Positions 55,818 to 64,000 of a DNA stretch of 64,000 bases are shown here, one piece after another. Made by a program: the position numbers and the translations under genes. Positions within the stretch are counted from its first letter, which is position 1, and each line of letters starts with the position of its first letter. The notes beneath the pieces were generated by a model that worked only from the letters and a program-made list of their open reading frames with translations, did not search any database and was not told the origin of the DNA. Source of the DNA: Phytoamicus setariae (GTDB lineage Bacteria > Pseudomonadota > Alphaproteobacteria > Rhizobiales > Rhizobiaceae); contig NZ_JAEQNC010000002.1 of the NCBI RefSeq assembly GCF_016722925.1, positions 62,001 to 126,000 on the forward strand. The letters run 5' to 3'.

Positions 55818-55846
55818 GCGTTCCGGATCCTCCGGAACGCATTTTT
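55818..55846 (+). terminator. Internal terminator of the ABC importer operon
   Basis: GCGTTCCGGA, loop TCC, TCCGGAACGC, then ATTTTTC: a perfect 10-bp stem with a T-run 18 bp before the permease start. It probably lowers expression of the membrane parts relative to the binding protein. Confidence 0.88.
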
Positions 55847-55863
55847 CGTCGAGAGAACCCGCC

Positions 55864-56544
55864 GTGCCGCCTTGGCTTCAACTGATGCTGGATTCGCTTG
55901 TGCCCTTGTTGTGGGCCGGCCTGATCTTCACCATTCCGCTTACGCTGATGTCTTTCGTGCTCGGTCTGTCGCTCGGGCTGCTCACAGCGATCACACGGCT
56001 TTTTGCGCCGAAGCCGCTTGTGATGATCGCCCGCTTCTATGTCTGGATCATCCGCGGCACGCCGCTGCTGGTACAATTGTTCGTGATTTTCTACGGCCTG
56101 CCAAGCATGGGCATCCTGCTCGATGCGTTTCCGGCCGCGCTGATCGGCTTCACGCTCAATGTCGGCGCCTATTCCTCGGAAATCGTCCGCGCCGCCATCC
56201 AGTCCGTGCCGCGCGGTCAGTGGGAAGCGGCCTATTCTATCGGCATGAGCTGGAGCCAGGCGATGCGGAGGACGATCCTGCCGCAGGCGACGCGCGTCTC
56301 CGTGCCGCCGCTGTCCAATACGTTCATTTCGCTGGTCAAGGATACTTCGCTCGCCGCCGCCATTACCGTGCCGGAGCTGTTCCAGACCGCCCAGCGCATC
56401 GTCGCCACCAGTTACGAGCCGCTGATCCTCTATATCGAAGCGGCGATCCTCTATCTTGCCATGAGTTCGGTTCTGTCGGCGCTGCAGGTCAGGCTCGAGG
56501 CGCGCTTTGCCCGCTATGGCGGCTTTCTGGAGGCGCGGACATGA
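55864..56544 (+). CDS. Polar amino acid ABC transporter, permease
   Basis: A 226-residue permease with five or so membrane segments and the HisM-type motif WIIRGTPLLVQLFVIFYGLP. The EAA loop is EAAYSIGMSWSQAMRRTILP. A GTG start at 55864 is preceded by GAGAGAA. The stop overlaps the ATPase gene (ATGA). Confidence 0.92.
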   Translation: MPPWLQLMLDSLVPLLWAGLIFTIPLTLMSFVLGLSLGLLTAITRLFAPKPLVMIARFYVWIIRGTPLLVQLFVIFYGLPSMGILLDAFPAALIGFTLNVGAYSSEIVRAAIQSVPRGQWEAAYSIGMSWSQAMRRTILPQATRVSVPPLSNTFISLVKDTSLAAAITVPELFQTAQRIVATSYEPLILYIEAAILYLAMSSVLSALQVRLEARFARYGGFLEART

Positions 56545-57302
56545 TCGAGCTTTCCCATATCGACAAGCGGTTTGGCGAAAATCATGTGCTGAAGGATATC
56601 AGCCTGACGCTGGCCGAAGGCACGGTGACCGGGCTCGTCGGCCCTTCCGGCGGCGGCAAGAGCACGCTGCTACGCTCGGTCAACCTGTTGGAAATCCCGA
56701 CATCGGGCGCCATCCGCATCGGCGACATCAGGCTCGAATTCGCCCCCGGCCGCAAGGTCGGCTGGAACGAGATCCAGCGCCTGCGCCGCCAGACAGGCAT
56801 GGTGTTCCAGAATTTCCAGCTTTTTCCCCACCAGACCGCGCTCGGCAATGTCATGGAAGGCTTGCTGACGGTGCTGAAGCAACCGGAGAAAGTCGCGCGC
56901 GCTCGCGCCATGGAATTGCTCGACAAGGTCGGCATGGCTCACAAGGCCGATGCCTGGCCCTCGACGCTGTCGGGTGGCCAGCAGCAGCGTGTCGCCATTG
57001 CCCGTGCTCTGGCGCCGTCACCACGCGTGCTGCTCTGCGACGAACCGACCTCGGCGCTCGACCCGGAACTGGCCGAGGAGGTGGTGGAGGTGCTGTCGAG
57101 GCTGGCCCGCGAAGGCACCACGATGATCATGGCCACCCACGACCTCCGGCTTGCATCGCGCGTGGCCGACAAGGTGATCTTTCTCGATGGTGGCGTGGTG
57201 GTCGAAAGTGGCCCGCCGAAGCGGATATTTTCCGCGCCGGAGCGCGAGCGGACCAAGAAGTTCATCGCCTCGCTGACCGTCGCGCCCGATTACGAAATCT
57301 GA
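56541..57302 (+). CDS. Polar amino acid ABC transporter, ATP-binding protein
   Basis: A 253-residue ATPase: Walker A GPSGGGKST at about residues 34-42, Q-loop MVFQNFQLFPH, signature LSGGQQQR, Walker B VLLCDEPTSALD and the switch His in MATHDLRLAS. It is of the GlnQ/HisP class and coupled to the permease gene. Confidence 0.94.
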   Translation: MIELSHIDKRFGENHVLKDISLTLAEGTVTGLVGPSGGGKSTLLRSVNLLEIPTSGAIRIGDIRLEFAPGRKVGWNEIQRLRRQTGMVFQNFQLFPHQTALGNVMEGLLTVLKQPEKVARARAMELLDKVGMAHKADAWPSTLSGGQQQRVAIARALAPSPRVLLCDEPTSALDPELAEEVVEVLSRLAREGTTMIMATHDLRLASRVADKVIFLDGGVVVESGPPKRIFSAPERERTKKFIASLTVAPDYEI

Positions 57303-57431
57303 AGCGCACGCGCCTTCGTGCCGATTCCTCGCCAGCTTTCCGGATGGGTGAACCTGCCATTGCAATCGCAGGTATTTTGAAACTATTGTGAGCCGCCGGG
57401 CAGGGGACCCGGCGAAGCACGGGGTGGACGG

Positions 57432-57833
57432 ATGCTGAGACGTGGATTGGCGGCGGTGGTTCTGGCTCTGTCGTTTTGGCAGCCCGCTGTGGCGGATTTC
57501 TATACAGGCAAGGACATCAAGAAGTTCTGCGAAACCAAGAGCCCGATCTTCCTGGGCTACCTTGCCGGCTGGACCGACAAGTGGGAACGCGACACCAACG
57601 CGCAGGCGCGCGGCTACGAACAGGAAAAGACGCCGCAAGGCAAGCGCGCCATCCTTGCCCAGTTGCAGCAGACCACGGAAGGCATCTGCATTCCTTACGG
57701 CGCCAATCTCGGCCAGATGCAGGAGATCCTCTGCAAGTACATCGATGCCCATCCGGACAAGCTTTCCACCGGTTCGACCGAGCTGATCGCCCAGTCTCTG
57801 AGCGATGCCTGGCAATGTGAATCCGAGGAGTAA
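57432..57833 (+). CDS. Rap1a/Tai-family exported protein
   Basis: A 133-residue protein with a signal peptide (cleavage near AVA-DFYTG). The mature part has DFYTGKDIKKFCETKSP, FLGYLAGWTD, CIPYGANLGQMQEILCKYID and LSDAWQC, with several Cys in the positions of the Rap1a/Tai fold. In Serratia, proteins with this fold are immunity proteins against type VI amidase effectors. No effector gene is adjacent here, so only the family is claimed. Confidence 0.8.
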   Translation: MLRRGLAAVVLALSFWQPAVADFYTGKDIKKFCETKSPIFLGYLAGWTDKWERDTNAQARGYEQEKTPQGKRAILAQLQQTTEGICIPYGANLGQMQEILCKYIDAHPDKLSTGSTELIAQSLSDAWQCESEE

Positions 57834-57844
57834 GCTCTACCCGT

Positions 57845-58327
57845 TCAAAGATCCGCGCCGCAACATTTCTTGTATTTCTTTCCTGATCCGCAAGGGCAGG
57901 GGTCGTTCCTGCCGGCGCGATCCGGGCGCGCTGGCGCGGCTTTGAATTCACCGTCATGATAGAGCCAGAAACCGTCAATGCGCCTGAAGTTTGACGTCTC
58001 CAGATGCGAGAATTCCTGGCCATGATGGCGATAGCGGAAGAGGAACTTGACCGTGCCGGCGGTGTCGCTTTCCCGACCCTGTTGCGTCTTCTTGATTTCG
58101 AGACCGAGCCACTCGGTGCCCAGTTGCGCGCGCTCCGCTTCAGCGCGGTTGAAGGATAGGGCCGCAGGCCCGGTACATGTCTTCTCGATGTAGTCGAAGT
58201 TCCCGATCGTGTAGGCGCTATAGCGCGACCGCATCAGCGCTTCGGCGGTCGGGGCGGGCTTTCCGGCGATGTAGGGCGCGCAGCAAGCGCTGTATTCTCG
58301 TCTTGAGCCGCAAGGGCAGTCAGTCAT
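57845..58327 (-). CDS. YchJ family protein (SEC-C zinc motifs)
   Basis: A 160-residue protein with a Cys-rich motif at each end: [13 protein letters not shown] at residues 4-16 and [13 protein letters not shown] near the C-terminus. The centre ([20 protein letters not shown]) is typical of the YchJ/UPF0225 family. SEC-C motifs bind zinc and contact ribosome-associated or SecB-like partners; the function of YchJ is unclear. It converges on the Rap1a-like gene. Confidence 0.93.
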   Translation of the reverse strand: MTDCPCGSRREYSACCAPYIAGKPAPTAEALMRSRYSAYTIGNFDYIEKTCTGPAALSFNRAEAERAQLGTEWLGLEIKKTQQGRESDTAGTVKFLFRYRHHGQEFSHLETSNFRRIDGFWLYHDGEFKAAPARPDRAGRNDPCPCGSGKKYKKCCGADL

Positions 58328-58537
58328 TCTTTTTTCCTCGCAGGCTTGCTGGCAATTTGCTGCTGGTACGCACCTCGGCCATGTACACCATTTCTCGCAC
58401 GCGCCTCAATCCAAACCTCCGCTGGACCGTGGCCATAGAATTCGATGAATGAGATTTCAGCCGGCGCGGTTTTGTCGTTCAAATGGCGGCCCCTGACGTT
58501 TCCGGCCAGCGGCCGCGCCCGATGAATTTACACCCAT

Positions 58538-58553
58538 GTTACCGTAACGTTAC
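58538..58553. promoter_or_regulatory. GTTACCGTAACGTTAC site before the DUF1254 genes
   Basis: Overlapping GTTAC/GTAAC half-sites; GTAACGTTAC is a perfect 10-bp palindrome. It lies 56 bp before ATG 58609. The 13-mer ATGTTACCGTAAC recurs with one difference at 63092-63080, upstream of the arylsulfatase. It is a candidate operator for a TetR- or similar repressor. Confidence 0.5.
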
Positions 58554-58608
58554 TTGGAATCGCCTTTAGGCATCGGTTCACTGTTCCAGCATAGCTGGAG
58601 AATTGCCA

Positions 58609-60015
58609 ATGCTGACGAGACGGACCCTTCTAGCAGGCGTAGCACTGTCCCCCTTGCTGCCCGGAATGCTGCAGGCGAACACTGAGCTGTCGCCAGAACA
58701 AGCCCGCGCCATCGCCAAGGAAGCCTATATTTATGGCTTTCCGCTGATCGATAGCTATCGCATTCAATACTCCTATTTCGCCGATACCGGCGATCCCGAA
58801 TACAAGGGTGCCTGGAATGCGCTTCACAACACGGCGCGTGTCTACACGCCCGACGACAAGGCCATCCAGACGCCCAACTCGGACACGCCGTATTCTTTCA
58901 TCGGCGCCGACCTGCGCGCCGAGCCCCTGGTGCTCACAGTGCCTGAAGTCGACAAGGGCAGGTACTACTCGGTCCAGTTCATCGACATGTACACGTTCAA
59001 CTTTGCCTATCTGGGAAGCCGGGCCACCGGCGACGGCGCCGGGACTTACATGCTGGCCGGACCGAACTGGAGTGGCGAAACACCCCCCGGCGTCAAGGAC
59101 GTGATCCGATGCGAAACGGAGTTCGCTTTCCTCTTGTACCGCACGCAATTGTTCGATCCGGCGGACATTGAAAACGTCAAGAAGATACAGGCCGGCTACA
59201 GCGTCCAGCCGCTTTCCGCTTTTCTGGGCAAGCCGGCACCCGCTGCCGCGGCGAAGATTGACTTCATGAAGCCGCTGAGCCCAGGCGATGAACGGACGTC
59301 GCCGCAATTCTTCAGCCTTCTCAACTACATCCTGCAGTTCTGCCCCACCAATCCGTCGGAAAAGGAGATGATGGAGCGCTTTGCACGGTTGAACATCCGT
59401 GCGGGCAAGACCTTCGATCCGAAGGCGCTTTCTCCGGAGCTGCAAAAGGCGGTCGAGGCGGGGATGGCCGATGCCTGGACGTCGTTCAATGAGTACAAGA
59501 AAACCGAACTCGACACGGGCAAGCGCTCCAGCGCCGACGGATTCGGTACACGGGCTTTTCTGAATGGCAGATATATGGACCGGATGGCGTCCGCCGTCCT
59601 CGGGATCTACGGAAATTCGAAGGAGGAGGCGATCTATCCTGTCTATTTCGTCGATGCCAAGGGTGGCAAGATCGATGGCGCCGGCAATCGCTACGCAGTG
59701 CGCTTCGGACCCGACGGGCTTCCCCCCGTCCATGCGTTCTGGTCGCTCACGCTCTATGAGTTGCCCTCCAGCCTGCTGAGCGCCAATCCGCTCCACCGCT
59801 ATCTGATCAACTCGCCGATGCTGCCCAACCTCAAGCGGGATGCCGATGGTGGCATCACGCTGCATATCCAGCACGAGACGCCTGGAAAGGAAATGGAAGC
59901 GAACTGGCTGCCGGCACCTGCCGGACCGTTCTTCATGGTCATGCGTCTGTATTGGCCCAAACCCGAAGCGCTGGATGGCCAATGGAAAGCCCCGGCTCTG
60001 GAACGCACGAATTGA
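58609..60015 (+). CDS. DUF1254/DUF1214 exported protein
   Basis: A 468-residue protein with a Tat-like signal (MLTRRTLLAGVALSPLLPGM). The DUF1254 part has AKEAYIYGFPLIDSYR, TPNSDTPYSFIGADLR and QFIDMYTFNFAYLG. The DUF1214 part has PVHAFWSLTLYELPSSLL and NWLPAPAGPFFMVMRLYWP. It is an intact homologue of the broken gene at 12562-14001. GGAG 8 nt upstream selects ATG 58609. The function of the family is unknown; members are exported and often lie near sulfatases. It is followed 18 bp later by another DUF1254-type gene. Confidence 0.9.
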   Translation: MLTRRTLLAGVALSPLLPGMLQANTELSPEQARAIAKEAYIYGFPLIDSYRIQYSYFADTGDPEYKGAWNALHNTARVYTPDDKAIQTPNSDTPYSFIGADLRAEPLVLTVPEVDKGRYYSVQFIDMYTFNFAYLGSRATGDGAGTYMLAGPNWSGETPPGVKDVIRCETEFAFLLYRTQLFDPADIENVKKIQAGYSVQPLSAFLGKPAPAAAAKIDFMKPLSPGDERTSPQFFSLLNYILQFCPTNPSEKEMMERFARLNIRAGKTFDPKALSPELQKAVEAGMADAWTSFNEYKKTELDTGKRSSADGFGTRAFLNGRYMDRMASAVLGIYGNSKEEAIYPVYFVDAKGGKIDGAGNRYAVRFGPDGLPPVHAFWSLTLYELPSSLLSANPLHRYLINSPMLPNLKRDADGGITLHIQHETPGKEMEANWLPAPAGPFFMVMRLYWPKPEALDGQWKAPALERTN

Positions 60016-60033
60016 TTTGGAAGGGATGATCAT

Positions 60034-61065
60034 ATGTTGACCAAATTCATCACAGCAACTGCAATGATTGTGCTGCTATCCGGTGGTATCGCACGTGCCC
60101 AAAGCCCCGATGGCGATGTCATCCCGGTCACGCCGGACAATTTTACCCGTGCCGAAAGCGACCTCTATTTTGGAAACGTCGGTAAGGACAATGGCTTCGG
60201 GAAATTCAAGCACCATCGCGAACTCAGCCCGATTGACAAGCAACAGGTGATCCGGACGAACCGGGACACGCTGTATTCGGCTGCCGTCTTCGATCTCGAT
60301 GCGGGTCCCGTGACTATCACGCTGCCGAAGGCGGGCAAACGCTTCATGTCGATGCAGGTGATCGATGAAGACCAGTACACGCAATTGGTGGCCTATAGGC
60401 CGGGGAAGTACATCTTCACGAAGAAGAAGATCGGCACCCGCTATGTACTCATCGGGATCCGGACGCTCGTCAATCCGCAGGACTCCGAAGATGTCAAGAA
60501 GGTGCATGATTTGCAGGATGCGATCAAGGTGCAACAGAAGGCGTCGGGCAGTTTCGAAGTTCCAAAATGGGATCAGGCAAGCCAGGCCAAAGTCAGGAAG
60601 GCGCTGCTGGAGCTTGCCGCGACGCTTCCCGACACCAACCGCATGTTCGGCAGGAAGGGGGAGGTGGATCCGGTTCGGCGACTGATCGGCTCGGCATCTG
60701 CATGGGGCGGAAACCCGCAGAAGGACGCGACCTATCTGAACGTCACCCCTGAAAAGAACGACGGTACGACCATATACAAACTCAAGGTCGGGGATGTTCC
60801 CGTCGACGGCTTCTGGTCGGTCAGCGTCTACGACGCGAATGGCTACTATCAACCCAACCCGCTGAACGCCTACACGCTCAACAACACTACGGCGCAGAAA
60901 GAGGGCGACGGTTCGGTGAACATTCAGTTCGGCGGATGCGATGGCAAGATCGCCAATTGCCTGCCGATCACCAAAGGCTGGAACTACATGGTGCGGCTTT
61001 ACAAGCCAGGGAAGGAAATCCTGAACGGCAAGTGGTCGTTTCCGGTTGCAAAGCCCCAGGGATGA
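60034..61065 (+). CDS. DUF1254-type exported protein (short form)
   Basis: A 343-residue protein with a Sec signal peptide (MLTKFITATAMIVLLSGGIA, cleavage near ARA-QSP). It has TNRDTLYSAAVFDLDAGPVT and DGFWSVSVYDANGYYQPNPL, with NYMVRLYKPGKEILNGKW at the end, so a DUF1254 start and a DUF1214-like end. It is about 125 residues shorter than the preceding paralogue. GGAAGGGATG lies before ATG 60034. It is cotranscribed with the preceding gene and ends at a hairpin facing the arylsulfatase. Confidence 0.9.
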   Translation: MLTKFITATAMIVLLSGGIARAQSPDGDVIPVTPDNFTRAESDLYFGNVGKDNGFGKFKHHRELSPIDKQQVIRTNRDTLYSAAVFDLDAGPVTITLPKAGKRFMSMQVIDEDQYTQLVAYRPGKYIFTKKKIGTRYVLIGIRTLVNPQDSEDVKKVHDLQDAIKVQQKASGSFEVPKWDQASQAKVRKALLELAATLPDTNRMFGRKGEVDPVRRLIGSASAWGGNPQKDATYLNVTPEKNDGTTIYKLKVGDVPVDGFWSVSVYDANGYYQPNPLNAYTLNNTTAQKEGDGSVNIQFGGCDGKIANCLPITKGWNYMVRLYKPGKEILNGKWSFPVAKPQG

Positions 61066-61111
61066 CCATGCCCGTGGCCGGCGCCCGGAATGACGTCACG
61101 CCACGATAATC

Positions 61112-61137
61112 GTGGGCGGTCCGAAAGGACCGCCCAC
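61112..61137. terminator. Bidirectional hairpin between DUF1254 and sulfatase genes
   Basis: GTGGGCGGTCC, loop GAAA, GGACCGCCCAC: a perfect 11-bp stem with a stable tetraloop, between convergent genes. There is no T-run. Confidence 0.75.
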
Positions 61138-61157
61138 CGCAACCGGCTGGCAGAGCC

Positions 61158-62771
61158 TTACTGCCCGCCGCGCTTCCGCATCGCCTCGGCGATCTGCGCC
61201 TTTACGGCACTCAGGCCAAAACTTGCACCCGCCTGCATCGGAGGATACTCGATGGCGGTCTTTGCCAGCACTTCGACTTTCTGCTGGACCAGCACGAAGC
61301 GCCAGAACTCGAACTTGTACCATTCGAAGTATTCGAGCGAGCCTGTATTACCCTTCATAAAGGCGGTGCGTTCAAACGGGTCGAGACGGAGATTGACAAC
61401 TGTCGGAGCACCCAGGGTGATGGTGTCACCCAGCCAGCCGTCCGGCTGTTCCTTGAAGGTATATTTGTAGTCGTCGATACGCGCCGCTCCGAGTGTACTT
61501 TCGGCGAAATACCAGAGTTCGTGCCGGTTGGACGGTCCACTGCCGGAGATCAGGCTGGTCTGGTCGTAGCCATCCAGGTGGACTTTGTAATGCGTGCCGT
61601 TCAGTTCCTTGCCGGCTCTGAGTTCAACCGCAATGTTCGGATTTCCGGCCGCAGCAACGAGGGTCGGGAACCAGTCCATGCCAGAGATAAGGCCATTGGA
61701 GACTGCTCCCGCCGGTACGTGCCCGGGCCACCAGACGATTGCCGGAGCCCTGAACCCACCTTCGTAGGTCGTGCCCTTGCCTCCGTAGAACGGAGTTTGC
61801 CCGCCATCCGGCCAGGTGAAGTTCTCGGTGCCATTGTCGGTGGTGAACATGACGATGGTGTTGTCGGCTACGCCCATATCCTTGAGCTTCTGCATGGTGG
61901 CCCCGACGATGTCGTCGAGTTGCGCCATGCCGGCCTCATGGATGGTCCAGCCGTTTTCGGAGTTGCGCATCTTTTCGTATTTTTCCGACAGATGCGTAAC
62001 GATGTGCATTCGGGTGGGATTGAGCCACATGAAGAATGGCTTGCCCTCGGCCTTTGCCTTGTCGATAAACTTGAACGACGCAGCCTGGATTTCGTCGTCG
62101 ACCGTCTCCATGCGCTTCGGATACAGCGTGCCTGCATCTTCGATCCGCTGTTTGCCAACCTTGCCCCAGCGTGGCATGACGGTCGGATCGTCGACTTCGG
62201 TTGCCCATGAATGGACCATGTTGCGCGGACCGACCACGTTGAGCAATTCTTGCGGATAGCCGGGATGCGCCGGGTCTTCCATCGCGTCCAGGTGGTAGAG
62301 GTAGCCGAAGAATTCATCGAAACCATGGTTGGTCGGCAGGAATTGATTGAGGTCCCCGAGATGGTTCTTGCCGAACTGGCCCGTGGCGTAGCCCATGTCC
62401 TTGAGCACTGTGGCTATCGTCGGGGCCTCGGCGGGTATCCCGATCGGCGAGCCCGCCTGACCAACCGTGGTCATGCCGGTTCGTACCGGCAATTCCCCCG
62501 TGATGAAATTCGCCCTGCCTGCGGTGCAACTTGCTTCCGCGTAGTAGTCGGTGAAAATCATACCTTCCGCCGCCATCTTGTCGAGATTTGGCGTGCGGCC
62601 AGCCATCATCCCCCGGTTATAGGCCCCGATGTTCCATATGCCGATGTCATCGCCCATGATGACGACGATGTTGGGTTTTTCCGGGGATTGGGCACTCACT
62701 GCATCGGGCAACGTCACCGATGCGAAGGCGGATGCCAACAAACCGAAACATAATTTACCTATGGAATTCAT
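61158..62771 (-). CDS. Arylsulfatase, exported
   Basis: A 537-residue type I sulfatase with a signal peptide (cleavage near VSA-QSP). NIVVIMGDDIG carries the first metal-binding Asp pair (Asp41, Asp42). The modification site is Cys82 in SCTAGRANFITG (C-x-A-x-R), so a formylglycine-generating enzyme is needed. GKNHLGD and FTTDNGTENFTWPDGGQTPF complete the active site. AGGGAGAA lies 8 nt before ATG 62771. The partner genes across the hairpin are two DUF1254 proteins, and a GTTACCGTTAC motif lies upstream. The sulfate ester hydrolysed is unknown. Confidence 0.93.
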   Translation of the reverse strand: MNSIGKLCFGLLASAFASVTLPDAVSAQSPEKPNIVVIMGDDIGIWNIGAYNRGMMAGRTPNLDKMAAEGMIFTDYYAEASCTAGRANFITGELPVRTGMTTVGQAGSPIGIPAEAPTIATVLKDMGYATGQFGKNHLGDLNQFLPTNHGFDEFFGYLYHLDAMEDPAHPGYPQELLNVVGPRNMVHSWATEVDDPTVMPRWGKVGKQRIEDAGTLYPKRMETVDDEIQAASFKFIDKAKAEGKPFFMWLNPTRMHIVTHLSEKYEKMRNSENGWTIHEAGMAQLDDIVGATMQKLKDMGVADNTIVMFTTDNGTENFTWPDGGQTPFYGGKGTTYEGGFRAPAIVWWPGHVPAGAVSNGLISGMDWFPTLVAAAGNPNIAVELRAGKELNGTHYKVHLDGYDQTSLISGSGPSNRHELWYFAESTLGAARIDDYKYTFKEQPDGWLGDTITLGAPTVVNLRLDPFERTAFMKGNTGSLEYFEWYKFEFWRFVLVQQKVEVLAKTAIEYPPMQAGASFGLSAVKAQIAEAMRKRGGQ

Positions 62772-63465
62772 GGCTAGAATTCTCCCTAAGGTTGTGAGCA
62801 TTGAGGTGGATGCGATACCCGCGCGAGCCATCGAAACGCGAAATCGTGTTGCATTCTTGAACTTCGATGATGGGCGTGCGGTTATGCGAATGCCTGCACT
62901 GCGGATTTTCTGCTTCAGTTCAATGAGAAGAGATGGCGTGCGAAGAATAAGGTATCGCGCCGAGTTCAAGAGAAATGTGCGAACAAACCCGGCATGTCCT
63001 GGGCGCTACAGCAAGAAAAACCATTCTGGAGTGTTTCCAGACGGCGATGGTGAGCGCATGGCCGGGCGGAGTCAACTTTGTAACGGTAACATAGGGTAAA
63101 TGCGGTGGACTTGCGGACGGCCTGACCACGTATGCTTTCACATGCTGCCGGATGGCATGTCTCTACTCTTGGCTGTCTGGTTTCGGCAGAACATCTTGAA
63201 CGCCCGCCACTCTGAACCTCGCGGCGGTACGCGCGTTCTCCAACGCGATGCCACCCTTCCATGCCGGACAGATTGACTTCGTGTGGTGCGCTGTCTACTT
63301 TAGAACCATGTTGATGACAGGATCATATTCGCTCAGGGAGCCTCTGCGTCTCAAAGCAGGAACCTGACCCGGCCGCGCGTTGGCGCGACCGGGGTGATCC
63401 ATCTTTCCCATGAGTCAGGGCTCTCTCGGCAGCGGTTCGCTGGGAGCATTGGTCAGGTCATCGAT
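62772..63465. other. Long intergenic region
   Basis: Nearly 700 bp without a convincing gene. Frames on both strands are short, poor in motif content and lack ribosome sites. It includes the GTAACGGTAACAT site (63080-63092), likely part of the sulfatase promoter, and an imperfect palindrome ACCCGGCCGCGC-GTT-GGCGCGACCGGGGT at 63367-63395, which may be a terminator without T-run or a protein site. Confidence 0.55.
63080..63092 (-). promoter_or_regulatory. ATGTTACCGTTAC site upstream of the arylsulfatase
   Basis: On the minus strand ATGTTACCGTTAC, one base different from ATGTTACCGTAAC at 58536-58548. It lies about 310 bp upstream of ATG 62771. Confidence 0.45.
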
Positions 63466-64000
63466 ATGCATGAAGTTTTTGCTGTAAATAATTGGAATTC
63501 CGGTCAATTTTGCCTGGAGAGCCTCGCGCTGGCGCTGGACGGCGACGAAAGCAAGATGCCGCATTTCATCGATGCGCTGCGCTCTGCCAATCTCCCGGTC
63601 GGGTCTGTTGACTGCGGCAAGGTGATGCTTCGGCTGGAGGAAAGGATTGCCTTGGCGATCCTCCATACCTTCTCCAGCCGGGCAAATATCGATCCCTCGA
63701 CAATGGCGGCAGCCTTGGGATTTTGGCCGCATGTTTGCGCGTCGATCTCGAGGTTCGTGGAGTTCCGCCCGACGCCGGATGCCGATGAGGTGGATCCGTT
63801 CCTGTTTTTCAGTCCGATTGCCATCGAGTCGATCCCGGTGCCCGTCGTCGATGAATATATCGACATCGTCCAGAACCGGTTTGTCATCTGGAGGAGACCG
63901 AGTTCCGATCCGACGTACCTGGCGCGTGCGCTGGGTGGTGGTGCTCCAGAGCCTTGCCATGATGGCGCAGAACCGAACTATCTCGATGCGCTGCAGAAAC
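63466..64000 (+). CDS. Unrecognised protein, cut by the window end
   Basis: The frame runs for 178 codons without a stop to the right edge and has the high third-position G+C of real genes here. It starts MHEVFAVNNWNSGQFCLESL and later has LEERIALAILHTFSSRANID and PVVDEYIDIVQNRFVIWRRP. TCAGG lies 8 nt before ATG 63466. There is no signal peptide or obvious domain. The antisense frame 63415-63960 is longer in this window only because this one is truncated. Confidence 0.6.
   Translation, partial: MHEVFAVNNWNSGQFCLESLALALDGDESKMPHFIDALRSANLPVGSVDCGKVMLRLEERIALAILHTFSSRANIDPSTMAAALGFWPHVCASISRFVEFRPTPDADEVDPFLFFSPIAIESIPVPVVDEYIDIVQNRFVIWRRPSSDPTYLARALGGGAPEPCHDGAEPNYLDALQK

Noticed and set aside
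58630-60033. Minus-strand frame of 467 codons opposite the DUF1254 gene
   Set aside because: Antisense shadow of a recognised exported protein; high G+C third positions create such frames throughout the window.
63415-63960. Minus-strand frame of 181 codons at the right end
   Set aside because: It is antisense to a frame open to the window edge that has better codon use and a plausible start; its own sequence is Arg/Asp-rich without motifs.

Overview
The window looks like chromosomal DNA from a member of the Rhizobiales, most likely Rhizobiaceae. The pointers are a MucR/Ros regulator, a seven-gene mrp (pha/mnh) antiporter operon, alphaproteobacterial conserved genes of the DUF1491, DUF2336, DUF5330 and DUF6456 types, high G+C with strong third-position bias, and RIME-like intergenic palindromic mosaic repeats. 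No rRNA, tRNA, CRISPR array or intact insertion sequence was seen.

Left part (1-19.5 kb): housekeeping and accessory genes. These are a sulfotransferase-like protein, a universal stress protein, a DksA-type zinc finger protein, TrhA, MsrB, the complete mrpABCDEFG Na+/H+ antiporter operon, MucR, a DnaA-domain-IV-like protein with a DUF6456 partner, SufE, a DUF1254 gene broken by an in-frame TAG, a MocR regulator divergent from a DMT exporter, a Nudix-like protein, a GST and prs.

Middle part (19.9-53.6 kb): the striking feature. Ten paralogous RTX-type proteins (called A to J here) are scattered between ordinary genes. Nine are alone or in tandem with a paralogue, and one (G) is a 972-residue composite. 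Most share an N-terminal beta-helix-like region of N-x-G-x-I-x-G repeats, a conserved linker of the V-S-Y-T-L-x-A-N-x-E type, two to four calcium-binding GGxGxDxLx repeats and a conserved C-terminal block ending D-L-x-A-x-D-F-x-F. The expansion left scars: RTX-A is followed by a copy of the 3' end of the neighbouring DUF5330 gene, RTX-E and F are separated by a decayed copy of the 3' end of mnmD, and an orphan RTX C-terminus lies behind RTX-I. A two-component pair (OmpR-type regulator plus hybrid kinase) and a single-domain globin sit among them. A 16-bp direct repeat, GAAACAATT-GAAACAA, lies exactly 75 bp upstream of the start codons of RTX-A, RTX-C and the globin, and a fourth copy lies upstream of a 43-residue membrane protein. 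This looks like a regulon. RTX-G, RTX-H and a RES-Xre toxin-antitoxin pair interrupt a purine/ureide catabolism cluster (puuE, uraD, allA, uraH). No type I secretion transporter is present, so export must rely on genes elsewhere.

Right part (48.6-64 kb): a DUF2336 protein, a structured leader before a 56-residue basic protein, a decayed ynfA gene, an AstE/AspA-type zinc hydrolase, a DUF3616 protein, a polar amino acid ABC importer (binding protein, permease, ATPase), a Rap1a/Tai-like protein, a YchJ-type protein, two DUF1254-type exported proteins converging on an arylsulfatase (with a shared GTTACCGTWAC motif upstream of both units), and an unrecognised gene that runs off the end.
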